Shown here one piece after another: positions 1 through 7,153 of a DNA stretch of 8,795 nucleotides; the first letter of the stretch is position 1, and each line of letters opens with the position of its first letter. Source of the DNA: Syntrophomonadaceae bacterium (GTDB taxonomy: Bacteria; Bacillota; Dethiobacteria; DTU022). The translations under genes were made by a program, and so were the position numbers. The stretch spans positions 1 through 8,795 of the forward strand of contig SLBE01000044.1 of NCBI GenBank assembly GCA_007126465.1, written 5' to 3'. The notes under the pieces were generated by a model, which saw nothing but the letters and a program-made list of their open reading frames with translations, did not search any database and was not told the origin of the DNA.

Positions 1-485
1 CCGTTAACAATACCGATAAGGCGATGGATCCGGTCAGATACCAGGCTTTGTTTTAATGGGCGAATCAGGGGGATCCCCCCACCGACAGATGCTTCGTAAA
101 AGATATTCAGATCTTTTTCCCTGGCCAGAGCCAGCAGCTCATCACCATGAGTGGCCATTAAATCTTTATTAGCAGTGACCACATATTTTCCATGTTCAAG
201 GGCGCTGACAATGAAACTGCGGGCCGGTTCAATACCACCTATCAATTCGATTACAATATCTATTTCAGGTTCCTTTAAAATGTCTTCTGCTGATGAAGTT
301 ATTAACTCTTCAGGCAGCTGCAGGGCTCTCAATTTTGAAAGATCGCGGTCAGCAACCTTTTCCAGCACAAGAGTGACACCTATCTTTTCGCTGATTCTTT
401 CAGCATTATTTCTGAACAAATCCAAAACCCCGCTACCAATGGTGCCGCAGCCTATTAAACCAACTTTTACAGCCTCTTTATCCAT
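1..485 (-). CDS. hom: Homoserine dehydrogenase, N-terminal part (cut by window edge)
   Basis: NAD(P)-dependent reduction of aspartate semialdehyde to homoserine, the branch point to threonine and methionine; cytoplasmic. I translated the minus strand by hand: 161 codons are present and the C-terminal part lies beyond base 1. Seen: a Rossmann GCGTIG at residues 12-17, ELIGG at 80-84, the family motif ANKDLM at 105-110 (its Lys is in the active-site region of the family), EASVGGGIP at 131-139 and the start of the IVNG motif at 160. The ATG at 485 has only a close AAAGG upstream. An in-frame GTG 12 bases earlier, next to GGAAGG, is an alternative start. It begins 23 bases after the acyl-CoA dehydrogenase stop, so it is probably co-transcribed. 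Whether the C-terminal ACT domain exists cannot be seen. Confidence 0.95.
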   Translation of the reverse strand, partial: MDKEAVKVGLIGCGTIGSGVLDLFRNNAERISEKIGVTLVLEKVADRDLSKLRALQLPEELITSSAEDILKEPEIDIVIELIGGIEPARSFIVSALEHGKYVVTANKDLMATHGDELLALAREKDLNIFYEASVGGGIPLIRPLKQSLVSDRIHRLIGIVN

Positions 486-508
486 CGCCTTTACCACGCC
501 TTCCCGCT

Positions 509-1747
509 TTATTCGTAGATCTTTTCATCTACCTGATCTGCTTCAACGGCATCGAATTCGATATCACGGCCCCTGATTCCTTCTTTGGCCATTTCTTTAT
601 AATATTCATGTTGAATAATCAGATCCATAATTTCGTTTGTACCGGTCCAAATCATAATCAAGCGGACATCGCGCAGCATTTTTTCGATCGGGTAGACATT
701 TGAATAACCGATGCCTCCCATAACCTGCATCGCATTATTTACTACCTTCCAGGCATTTTCTGTTGCTACTTTTTTAGCCTCGGAAACCATCCGCCTTGAT
801 CTGCCGGGCGGGTCCCCCGCATCTACAGAGCGGGCAGCCAGGTATACTATACCCCTGGAAGTATCAAGCAGGGTGACATTATCTGCAACTTTAAAACTTA
901 CAGCCTGGAAATTTTTTATCTCTGTTCCAAAGGCCTTACGCCTGGTGCTGTAGCGTGCAGCTATTTCATTGGCAGCACGTCCCATGCCGATGGCGCCACC
1001 GGCACTGGTCATTCTCTCGGGAATCATCATTTGGTAAAAAATTGCCGAGCCTTTGTTTTCCTCACCTAAAAGGTTCTCCGCCGGCACCTTAACATTATTA
1101 AATACAAGGCGCCCCGTTCCACCTCCACGGGTTCCCATCAAACCGTAGAGATACTCTGCCTTTACTTCGGGGCAGCGATCGACCAGAAATGCACTGATTG
1201 ATTCATGCGGTTTTCCTTCAGGATTGGTGCGGGCATAAACCATGAAATAGTCAGCTCCTTCCGAGCCGACAACAAAACGTTTTTGACCATTAAGAATATA
1301 GTGGTCTCCATCTTTAACAGCCGTGCAGGTTGCTCCGAAAAAGTCAGAACCGCCGCGCGGCTCTGTTAGCGCTTCTGCAGCCGTAAGGCGCCCCTCAATT
1401 GTTGGACGGAGATATTTTTCCTTAAGCATATCCGAGCCAAACTTGTCTATGGCTTCACCAACTATGCTGACCAGGGAATAGAGACATCCCAGTGATGTTC
1501 CCAGCACGCCCACTTCTTCAAGGGCGATGATTTCAGAAGTCCAGGGCATTCCACGTCCACCATGTTTTTCTGGAAACCGCAGGCCAAGTAAACCCCTTGC
1601 AGCAGCTTTTTCCAAAAATTCACGTGGATAACGAACTTTATCTTCATCCATGTCGCGCAGCAGTTGTTTGTCAATATCTTCTTTAACAAACGCGCGTACT
1701 TCCTCCTGCAGTTTCTTTTCTTCATTTGTCATTAAACAGTCGAGCAT
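509..1747 (-). CDS. Acyl-CoA dehydrogenase (FAD-dependent), catalytic Glu in the IVD/LCAD position
   Basis: Flavoprotein that alpha,beta-dehydrogenates an acyl-CoA and passes electrons to ETF. At 412 aa it is slightly longer than typical (about 380). N-terminal helical domain about 7-118, beta domain with signature ALTEPRGGSDFFG at 126-138, C-terminal helical domain about 233-382 with the second signature QVMGGIGYSNVYPIEK at 341-356. The usual catalytic Glu of short/medium-chain enzymes (YEGT motif) is replaced: the protein reads IWTGT with Thr368. A Glu is present at 244 (IPERMTSAGGAIG), which aligns by eye with the catalytic Glu of isovaleryl-CoA and long-chain dehydrogenases. The enzyme is therefore likely active, perhaps on branched or longer substrates (inference). 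The ATG has GGAGGGG five bases upstream, which favours it over the ATG at codon 6. A 25-30 residue acidic C-terminal tail extends past the domain. No ETF genes are in view, so the substrate is unassigned. Confidence 0.93.
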   Translation of the reverse strand: MLDCLMTNEEKKLQEEVRAFVKEDIDKQLLRDMDEDKVRYPREFLEKAAARGLLGLRFPEKHGGRGMPWTSEIIALEEVGVLGTSLGCLYSLVSIVGEAIDKFGSDMLKEKYLRPTIEGRLTAAEALTEPRGGSDFFGATCTAVKDGDHYILNGQKRFVVGSEGADYFMVYARTNPEGKPHESISAFLVDRCPEVKAEYLYGLMGTRGGGTGRLVFNNVKVPAENLLGEENKGSAIFYQMMIPERMTSAGGAIGMGRAANEIAARYSTRRKAFGTEIKNFQAVSFKVADNVTLLDTSRGIVYLAARSVDAGDPPGRSRRMVSEAKKVATENAWKVVNNAMQVMGGIGYSNVYPIEKMLRDVRLIMIWTGTNEIMDLIIQHEYYKEMAKEGIRGRDIEFDAVEADQVDEKIYE

Positions 1748-1767
1748 TTAAACCCCTCCAAAATTTT

Positions 1768-3348
1768 TTATACAGGCCTTACCATCTTGATGTAAGGATT
1801 TCCCTCATAATTAGTATCACAATCATCGAGATAGTGAAAAGCTTCCTTATAACAGTCAAGAATATCCCTTGCCATGTGGCCCCGGCCATCGGGAACCAGG
1901 TCACCAGCCAGGCCATGCATGAATGCTGCAGCCCTGGAAGCATCACTGTAAGCCATGCCCTGGGCTATAAATGAAGTAACCATTCCGGTTAACAAGTCTC
2001 CTGCACCGGCGGTAGCAAGAGCCTGGTTGCCGGTTGGGTTAATCCCTACCTGGCCACCTGGGGTGGCAATTACCGTATTTGAACCCTTAAGAATAATAAT
2101 GCATTCCCACAGGCGGGCATTTTTTATTGCTACATCAAGACGGCTGCTCTGAATTTGACCGGCAGGCACTCCTGTTAACCGGCTCATTTCACCGGGGTGT
2201 GGAGTTATTACCGGGGTATGCCTTGCTGAGCGTAAAATGTTCATTTTTTGCCCCAGGGCGGCCAGTGCTCCTGCATCTAGAACGAGCGGGACCGGGCTTA
2301 ACTGGATCAGTTTATTAATAAGTTCTGAGGTAACTTCACCCGTATCAAGACCGGGACCAACAGCGAGGGCGTCACATTCTTTAGCTTTTAAAAGAATTTC
2401 ATCTGCTGCCTCAAGGCTGATAATCCCTTTTTGCTGTTCCGGCAGGGGAACAATAATTACTTCCATAGTTTTTGCCTCAACTTCAGGGCAGATACTTTCC
2501 GGCACAGCCAGGTATACAAGACCGGAACCACACTTTAAGGCTGATTCTGCGGTCATTACTGCCGCCCCGGTCATTCCCGGTGAACCGGCCACTATTAATG
2601 TACTCCCCACACTGCCCTTGTGGGCATCAGGTGGACGCACAGGCATTACTTCCCTGACAAAAGCAGGCGTAACCAGCTCAACCTTTTCCTCTTTCAATAA
2701 GCTATCAGGTATGTGGATATCTGCAACAAAAACTTTTCCGCTTAAGGCTGCCCCCGGATGCATGAACATACAGGGTTTTGGAGCGGCAAATGTTATAGTC
2801 CAGTCAGCTTTAACAGCTGTGCCCAGGATTGCACCACTGTCAGCATCTAAGCCGGATGGTATGTCAACTGCCAGCACCGGAACTTTACTGCCATTAATAA
2901 TGTTAATTAGATCCGCTGTTAAACCGGTAACCTCGCGGTCCGCCCCGATACCGAGGAGAGCATCGATAATCAGGTCGGCATTATTAATTTCCTCCATCAA
3001 AGGTTCCAATCCTTTCTTTTCAGTCAGGTAATTCATTGCAAAACCACTTTTTTTAAGGTATTGTTCCTGGTTTGCAGCTTCGGCCTTATAACTACCGGGC
3101 TTTGCAGCACACCAGAGCGAAACCCTGAAGCCCGCTTTTTCCAGAAGCCGGGCTGCAACAAGCCCATCTCCTCCGTTATTGCCATACCCGGCTAAAATTA
3201 CTATGCGATTATTATCTGACATTACTGAATTAACAAATTCGGCAATCCTCATGCCTGCAGTTTCCATCAGTACAGAACCCGGCAAACCATATTCTTCAAT
3301 AGTTTTCCGATCCGCAGTTCTCATGGAATCCCGGCTTAATACTTTCAT
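1768..3348 (-). CDS. nnr: Bifunctional NAD(P)HX epimerase / ADP-dependent NAD(P)HX dehydratase
   Basis: Metabolite-repair enzyme that epimerises and then dehydrates hydrated NADH/NADPH (NADHX, NADPHX) back to the active cofactors; cytoplasmic. The 526 residues fit the two-domain bacterial fusion. The N-terminal YjeF_N/NnrE domain (about 1-215) has AGYGNNGGDG at 53-62, DALLGIG at 129-135 and AVDIPSGLDADSG at 160-172. The C-terminal ribokinase-like NnrD domain (about 228-505) has HKGSVGS at 243-249, GPGL at 331-334, LDAGAL at 357-362, TPHPGEM at 382-388 and the anion-hole/catalytic stretch ATAGAGDLLTG at 445-455 (D451). I chose the ATG at 3348 because AAGGAGGG lies nine bases upstream and family proteins start close to this point. 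An in-frame TTG at 3414 with GAAGGAG would add 22 residues. It begins the nnr-acyl-CoA dehydrogenase-hom gene run. No clear promoter was found, but an operator-like repeat lies at 3425-3455. Confidence 0.96.
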   Translation of the reverse strand: MKVLSRDSMRTADRKTIEEYGLPGSVLMETAGMRIAEFVNSVMSDNNRIVILAGYGNNGGDGLVAARLLEKAGFRVSLWCAAKPGSYKAEAANQEQYLKKSGFAMNYLTEKKGLEPLMEEINNADLIIDALLGIGADREVTGLTADLINIINGSKVPVLAVDIPSGLDADSGAILGTAVKADWTITFAAPKPCMFMHPGAALSGKVFVADIHIPDSLLKEEKVELVTPAFVREVMPVRPPDAHKGSVGSTLIVAGSPGMTGAAVMTAESALKCGSGLVYLAVPESICPEVEAKTMEVIIVPLPEQQKGIISLEAADEILLKAKECDALAVGPGLDTGEVTSELINKLIQLSPVPLVLDAGALAALGQKMNILRSARHTPVITPHPGEMSRLTGVPAGQIQSSRLDVAIKNARLWECIIILKGSNTVIATPGGQVGINPTGNQALATAGAGDLLTGMVTSFIAQGMAYSDASRAAAFMHGLAGDLVPDGRGHMARDILDCYKEAFHYLDDCDTNYEGNPYIKMVRPV

Positions 3349-3357
3349 TATACTTAG

Positions 3358-3365
3358 CCCTCCTT
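3358..3365 (-). promoter_or_regulatory. Ribosome binding site deciding the nnr start
   Basis: The minus strand reads AAGGAGGG, an almost perfect anti-16S match, nine bases before the ATG at 3348. It is the main reason for preferring this start over the upstream TTG at 3414. Confidence 0.8.
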
Positions 3366-3424
3366 GACTTTCTTTTTCATTTAGCAACTGGTTAATACTT
3401 CGATATAGAGGCAATTTACTCCTT

Positions 3425-3455
3425 CTTTACAGAATAATTGTAAAGCTGCTTTACA
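3425..3455. repeat. Three-copy CTTTACA half-site cluster, candidate operator
   Basis: CTTTACA occurs at 3425-3431 and 3449-3455, and its exact reverse complement TGTAAAG at 3439-3445. The middle copy forms an inverted repeat with each neighbour: 7-base arms with a 7-base spacer on the left (21 bp in all) and a 3-base spacer on the right (17 bp). The cluster sits between the divergent nnr and rpsT genes, 77-107 bases before the nnr ATG and about 52 bases upstream of the rpsT -35 box. This arrangement suits a dimeric repressor or activator acting on nnr. I cannot name the regulator, and a chance AT-rich repeat is possible. Confidence 0.45.
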
Positions 3456-3506
3456 TTATTGGCTTCTCTGTAACTGGTCACTTAAAAACCGAACATAAAA
3501 AATTGA

Positions 3507-3535
3507 TTGATGTAATAAGCCATGTGTATTATAAT
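3507..3535 (+). promoter_or_regulatory. Sigma-A type promoter of rpsT
   Basis: TTGATG (3507-3512) and a perfect TATAAT (3530-3535) are separated by 17 bases. Transcription should start near 3541-3543, leaving a leader of about 85 bases before the rpsT TTG start. I saw no strong hairpin in that leader. Confidence 0.75.
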
Positions 3536-3612
3536 GGGATGTGTTTGTTAAGTTAGGGACTTGATTTTTATTCATCCCGATGATAGTATTTTAGTGTTTT
3601 AATGCAAAGGAA

Positions 3613-3619
3613 GGGAGGG
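3613..3619 (+). promoter_or_regulatory. Ribosome binding site fixing the TTG start of rpsT
   Basis: GGGAGGG lies six bases before TTG at 3626. The ATG at 3602 lies before this site and has only weak upstream complementarity, so it is not the start. Confidence 0.8.
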
Positions 3620-3625
3620 TTTGAT

Positions 3626-3895
3626 TTGCCTAATATTCAATCAGCTGCAAAAAGAGCAAGGCAAAACATAAAGCGTGAAGAACGTAATAAACGGGTTAAG
3701 AGTATGCTTAAAAATTCAATTCGCCGGTTTGAAGATTCACTGGCCGAAGGGGATCTTGAAGATGCGCAGGTTAAACTGACTGCAGCAGTTCGCACTATTG
3801 ATAAAGCAGCGGCAAAAGGGGTTTTACATAAAAACAACGCTGCCCGTAAGAAATCATACCTGCACAGAGCTTTTAACAAAAGCAAAGCTGTTTAA
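3626..3895 (+). CDS. rpsT: 30S ribosomal protein S20
   Basis: Small basic protein that binds 16S rRNA in the body of the 30S subunit. The 89 residues match the usual family length of about 85-90. The N-terminus after the initiator reads PNIQSAAKRARQ, typical of S20, followed by a Lys/Arg-rich helical protein (KREERNKRVKSMLKNSIRRF) and the conserved C-terminal segment GVLHKNNAARKKSYLHRAF. Translation starts at TTG: the preceding GGGAGGG is correctly spaced and the protein then begins where the family does. It has its own promoter, is divergent from nnr and convergent with the cysteine-rich gene, and ends at a bidirectional terminator. Proximity to holA is a common Firmicute arrangement. Rare-start autoregulation, known for enterobacterial S20, is possible here but not shown. 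Confidence 0.97.
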   Translation: MPNIQSAAKRARQNIKREERNKRVKSMLKNSIRRFEDSLAEGDLEDAQVKLTAAVRTIDKAAAKGVLHKNNAARKKSYLHRAFNKSKAV

Positions 3896-3913
3896 AGAAC
3901 TCATTAAAATAAA

Positions 3914-3957
3914 AAGCCGACCCTGGTCACTTATTTAAAAGGACTGCAGGTCGGTTT
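3914..3957. terminator. Bidirectional intrinsic terminator between rpsT and the cysteine-rich gene
   Basis: AAGCCGACC (3914-3922) pairs with GGTCGGTTT (3949-3957), nine pairs including one G-U, around a loop of about 26 bases. On the plus strand the stem runs into TTTATTATTTT. On the minus strand it runs into CTTTTTATTTT. It can therefore end transcripts of both convergent genes. Confidence 0.85.
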
Positions 3958-3963
3958 ATTATT

Positions 3964-4491
3964 TTAAGATTTTAAGCAGGGCACATTATTCTCAATCAGC
4001 AGTTCAGCCAACCATGCTCCGGCCTGGCCAACAACTGCCGGACACTTATCTTTTACCCCACCGGCTTCCTCATACTCATAATACTCATCATTGTCAAGGA
4101 AACGGTAAGCCCTGCCAAAAAGGTGGGTTTGAACCTGGCGGCAGGTGTAACCACCGTATTTTTCTTTAAATAAATCCCAGTAAGCCCTGACCAGCGGCCC
4201 AGGCCGCCTTAAAAGCCCGATATCAGAAAAGTCATCACGTGAACGACCGAAAAAATAACTGAGAATAAGAACGCCACCGCTAAAAGCACCACAGGGACCT
4301 TCAATGCTCGATGCTACCCCCCCGGAAAGTGATGTGGATGCTTTAAAAATTGCATTATTAACCGGAAAAAAATCCTGGATGGCGCCTACCACACACTGGG
4401 CACAACCATCATAACGCTGCTCGTATTCGTAGCCACGCTGGTAAACTTCCTGCATAATCTTTTGCTTGTCCACATTTTGCTTATTATCCAT
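3964..4491 (-). CDS. C_GCAxxG_C_C family cysteine-rich protein, probable redox protein
   Basis: A member of the family described as C_GCAxxG_C_C probable redox proteins; its biochemical function is not established. The 175 residues show the spaced cysteines of the family: C30 and C33 (GCAQC), C67 within PCGAFSGG, C117 (YTCRQ), C150 (KCPAVVG), plus C172 near the end. A glycine-rich stretch (LSGGVASSIEGPCGAFSGGV, 55-74) and a Tyr/Glu-rich acidic segment (134-142) are visible. There is no signal peptide or membrane helix. I chose the ATG at 4491 because AAGGGGTG lies five bases upstream. An ATG ten codons earlier (4521) with a weaker AGGA is possible. It follows holA by 57 bases, probably in the same transcription unit, and ends at the shared terminator. 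A metal or Fe-S binding role for the cysteines is inference. Confidence 0.85.
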   Translation of the reverse strand: MDNKQNVDKQKIMQEVYQRGYEYEQRYDGCAQCVVGAIQDFFPVNNAIFKASTSLSGGVASSIEGPCGAFSGGVLILSYFFGRSRDDFSDIGLLRRPGPLVRAYWDLFKEKYGGYTCRQVQTHLFGRAYRFLDNDEYYEYEEAGGVKDKCPAVVGQAGAWLAELLIENNVPCLKS

Positions 4492-4548
4492 GAAATCACC
4501 CCTTTCACCTGCATTACTCATTTTGAAATCCTGCCGCCCACTCTTATA

Positions 4549-5640
4549 TTATACACTATCCTGTGAAGTACTCTGAATATAATCAATCCTGCCCAGGGTT
4601 AGCTCCAGTGCCCGTTCAGGTTCAATACGCCCGGTTTTAATTTGCCGGTCTGCATCCTGCAGGGCAATTAAGACTTCTTCAAGAACATGACCACTATATA
4701 AAACAGCCTGCTCTCTTAATTTGCCGGCAACAAAAGGATGCACCTCAAGCGTTGAAGCAAACTCCTGTTGGGGCAAACCATCTTTCATTAAACTATGCGC
4801 CTGTAAAAGTAATCGGTAATGACGAACCAGCATAAAAAAAATGAGCAGCGGCTTTTCCCGTCTTCTAAATAACAGGTTAAGAATGTCTTGTGCAGAAATG
4901 ATGTCACCTTCAGCCATGGCATCAGAAAGCTTGAAAACATCACCCTGGATATCGCCTGAGAAAAGGCTTTCAACAACATCAGCAGTTATCATTTCTTCAT
5001 CCGGTCCAAGATAAGCAGCATACTTACTCAATTCATTAGAGAGGAAGTATAAATCACGGTTTCCGGAAAGAAGTATCTTTTCCAGGGCCTGCCTGTCAAT
5101 ATTCTTCCCGAGTCTCGAAACTTTATTCCTGATCCAGGAAGCAAGCGCCTCACCTTTCAGAGGGCTGCATTCCAATACTGTTCCGTACTTATCAAGCACT
5201 TTAAATATTTTTTTACGCCGATCCACACCCCGGGTTAAAAATATCAATATACTTTGTTGATCTCCTGCAGCTGCCTGCTCCAGATATTTTTCCAGCAGCT
5301 CCACATGGCTCTTATCACTGCTGCCCTGGGATGTTTCTTTGCCTTTATCGTCCTTTTCCTCATTTTTCTTAGGGGGCACAAGGTACGGAGGGTTGTCTAC
5401 AATTAATAGCTTTCTACTGGAAAACAAGCCTTTTTCATCCAGCCTCTCTATCACCTGGCCCAGGCTCAAAGTATTACCATCATATTTTTCCCGCCCATAC
5501 TCATTGTCCTCTGCGAGAAAGCCAGCTGCCAGGTGAATAGTAAGTTCTTCCTGTAAATATCTTTCTTCACCATAAAAAAGGTAAACCGGTGAAAAACTGC
5601 TTTCCTTGATTTTTTTAATAAATGATTTATAGGATAGCAT
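4549..5640 (-). CDS. holA: DNA polymerase III delta subunit (clamp loader)
   Basis: Delta opens the beta sliding clamp as part of the clamp-loader complex during replication. At 363 aa it is slightly longer than usual (about 340). Seen: the N-terminal start PVYLFYGEERYLQEE (18-32), GLFSSRKLLIVDNP (71-84), LSNELSKYAAY (200-210), VFKLSDAM (235-242), HYRLLLQ (274-280) and the C-terminal family motif DADRQIKTGRIEPERALELT (329-348). A charged, probably disordered insert at about 88-112 (KKNEEKDDKGKETSQGSSDK) explains the extra length. The ATG starts three bases after the trkH stop, and its GAGG lies in the last trkH codons, suggesting translational coupling. I saw no convincing promoter of its own, so it may depend on the riboswitch-controlled trk promoter. 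rpsT close downstream supports the assignment. Confidence 0.95.
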   Translation of the reverse strand: MLSYKSFIKKIKESSFSPVYLFYGEERYLQEELTIHLAAGFLAEDNEYGREKYDGNTLSLGQVIERLDEKGLFSSRKLLIVDNPPYLVPPKKNEEKDDKGKETSQGSSDKSHVELLEKYLEQAAAGDQQSILIFLTRGVDRRKKIFKVLDKYGTVLECSPLKGEALASWIRNKVSRLGKNIDRQALEKILLSGNRDLYFLSNELSKYAAYLGPDEEMITADVVESLFSGDIQGDVFKLSDAMAEGDIISAQDILNLLFRRREKPLLIFFMLVRHYRLLLQAHSLMKDGLPQQEFASTLEVHPFVAGKLREQAVLYSGHVLEEVLIALQDADRQIKTGRIEPERALELTLGRIDYIQSTSQDSV

Positions 5641-5643
5641 GTT

Positions 5644-7119
5644 TTAACCTCTACTATTCAGTCTTCTTGACCACAACTGCCTGGATTCAGGTAGTAAAAT
5701 CACAAGAACCGTATATATTTCCAGGCGCCCGACAACCATCATCACCGTAAGCAGGAGCTGCCCGGCCGGCGGTATAACGCCATAAGTCTCTGTTGGTCCC
5801 ACCCCGGCAAGGCCTGGACCAACATTGCCAATCGTTGCTGCAACTGCAGAAAAAGCTGTCTCAAAATCAAGGCCCATCAGAGCAAGAGCCAGTGTAGCAA
5901 GGGCCGTAAGAGTCAGGTAGATAAAGCCAAACCCCATGATCGGACGTAACACTTCATCGCTGACGTTTTGATCGCCAAGCTTGACAGAGGTTCTTGCCGA
6001 TGGATGAACCATTTGCCTTAATTCACGGAGCGAGTATTTAAACATCATCATCCAGCGAACCTGCTTCATAGAACCACCGGTTGATCCTCCGCAAGCACCG
6101 AAAAACATCATAAACAACAGGAAAATCCGCGAAAAACTGGGCCAGTGATCGAAATCTGCGGTTGCATAACCAGTGGTTGTGGTAATAGAAACAACCTGGA
6201 AAGCGCTATCGCGTATGACCTGCGAAATATTAGCCGAAGTTTGACCATAAGTATTAAATGATACCAGGATAATTCCAATAAGAAGAACTACAAGGAAAAA
6301 GCGAAGTTCGGGATTCTTAAAAACGTTAAAATCGCCGCGGATAAGCCGGAAATAGAGGGCGAAGTTAATCCCTGCAAAAAGCATGAATACAATAATAATA
6401 ATTTCGGCAAAAGGGTTGTTAAAAGCAGCAATGCTGGCATTATAGGTAGAAAACCCACCGGTGGGCATGGTGGTAAAAGCATGGGCAATCGAATCATAAA
6501 CTCCAAGACCGGAAATTATCAACAGGATCACCTGGGCCAGGGTCAGGGCAACATAAATCAGCCAGAGGCGCCGGGCAGTTTCAACAACCCGGGGAACAAC
6601 CCTTTCTGCGATCGGCCCGGGCAATTCAGCTTTAAACATAGTCATACTGCGAAAACCGAACCTGGGCAAAACTGCCAGAAAAAGCACAATAATACCCATT
6701 CCACCTAACCACTGGGTCAGGCTGCGCCATAATAGTACTCCACGTGGTAAAACTTCTATATCTTCGATCAGGGTTGCCCCGGTTGTGGTAAAGCCGGAAA
6801 GGGATTCAAAAAAAGCCTGCAGGAATGAACCATCAAACACCCCGTAAAAATGATAGGGAAGCGCACCAAATATGCCGGCAACGAACCAGGCCAAAGTAAC
6901 CAGGGTGAAATTTTCAACAATACTTAATTCTTTACCCCTGGCGGGTAGAAAGATAAAGTATAATAAGCCCCCGGCTGCCAGGCAAAAAAGGATCGACTTT
7001 AAAAAAGCTGTTAGATCAACCCCCTGTTCTGAAAGAGACCACAGGGCAGGTAAAATCATGGTCACAGCAAGGAAAAGAAGCATAATACCAATGAGGAAAA
7101 AAATGCGGTTGTTTCGCAC
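5644..7119 (-). CDS. trkH: Trk potassium uptake system, membrane pore TrkH
   Basis: Integral membrane subunit of Trk/Ktr-type potassium uptake, gated by the cytoplasmic TrkA ring. The 491 residues contain many hydrophobic helices and the four pore-loop repeats: FTTTGAT at 110-116, TTMPTGGFS at 216-224, ITTTTGYAT at 312-320 and TIGNVGPG at 429-436. The filter glycines are intact. The intramembrane gate loop region is GACGGSTGGSMKQVR (341-355), and the late conserved GRLEIYT is at 464-470. SLTQWLGGMG (133-142) favours TrkH over KtrB. I chose GTG at 7119 because GGGAGG lies seven bases upstream. An in-frame TTG at 7152 would add 11 residues without a good ribosome binding site. It lies 34 bases after trkA and three before holA. 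Expression is likely set by the upstream cyclic-di-nucleotide riboswitch. Confidence 0.96.
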   Translation of the reverse strand: MRNNRIFFLIGIMLLFLAVTMILPALWSLSEQGVDLTAFLKSILFCLAAGGLLYFIFLPARGKELSIVENFTLVTLAWFVAGIFGALPYHFYGVFDGSFLQAFFESLSGFTTTGATLIEDIEVLPRGVLLWRSLTQWLGGMGIIVLFLAVLPRFGFRSMTMFKAELPGPIAERVVPRVVETARRLWLIYVALTLAQVILLIISGLGVYDSIAHAFTTMPTGGFSTYNASIAAFNNPFAEIIIIVFMLFAGINFALYFRLIRGDFNVFKNPELRFFLVVLLIGIILVSFNTYGQTSANISQVIRDSAFQVVSITTTTGYATADFDHWPSFSRIFLLFMMFFGACGGSTGGSMKQVRWMMMFKYSLRELRQMVHPSARTSVKLGDQNVSDEVLRPIMGFGFIYLTLTALATLALALMGLDFETAFSAVAATIGNVGPGLAGVGPTETYGVIPPAGQLLLTVMMVVGRLEIYTVLVILLPESRQLWSRRLNSRG

Positions 7120-7126
7120 CGTTAAG

Positions 7127-7132
7127 CCTCCC
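7127..7132 (-). promoter_or_regulatory. Ribosome binding site deciding the trkH start
   Basis: The minus strand reads GGGAGG, seven bases before GTG at 7119. The competing TTG at 7152 overlaps the trkA stop region and lacks such a site. Confidence 0.8.
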
Positions 7133-7153
7133 AGGATTATAAAAACCAACAAG

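Noticed and set aside
151..576. 141-residue plus-strand reading frame
   Set aside because: It is antisense to the hom start and the end of the acyl-CoA dehydrogenase gene, both well supported by family motifs.
1462..1725. 87-residue minus-strand reading frame inside the acyl-CoA dehydrogenase
   Set aside because: It is a frame-shifted shadow of the real gene, which is uninterrupted in its own frame, so there is no sign of a sequencing frameshift.
2237..3031. 264-residue plus-strand reading frame
   Set aside because: It is fully antisense to the nnr gene, whose motifs are all intact. The protein is Ser/Pro/Ala-rich with no recognisable domain and no ribosome binding site I could credit.
3349..3414. 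Upstream TTG start for nnr adding 22 residues
   Set aside because: A GAAGGAG lies only four bases before it, and the added residues have no family counterpart I know. The ATG at 3348 has a better placed AAGGAGGG. It is kept as a possible alternative or short leader peptide.
4548..4553. TATAAT on the minus strand overlapping the holA stop, possible promoter for the cysteine-rich gene
   Set aside because: No acceptable -35 hexamer at 16-18 bases and no TGn extension, so it was not called. A weak internal promoter cannot be excluded.
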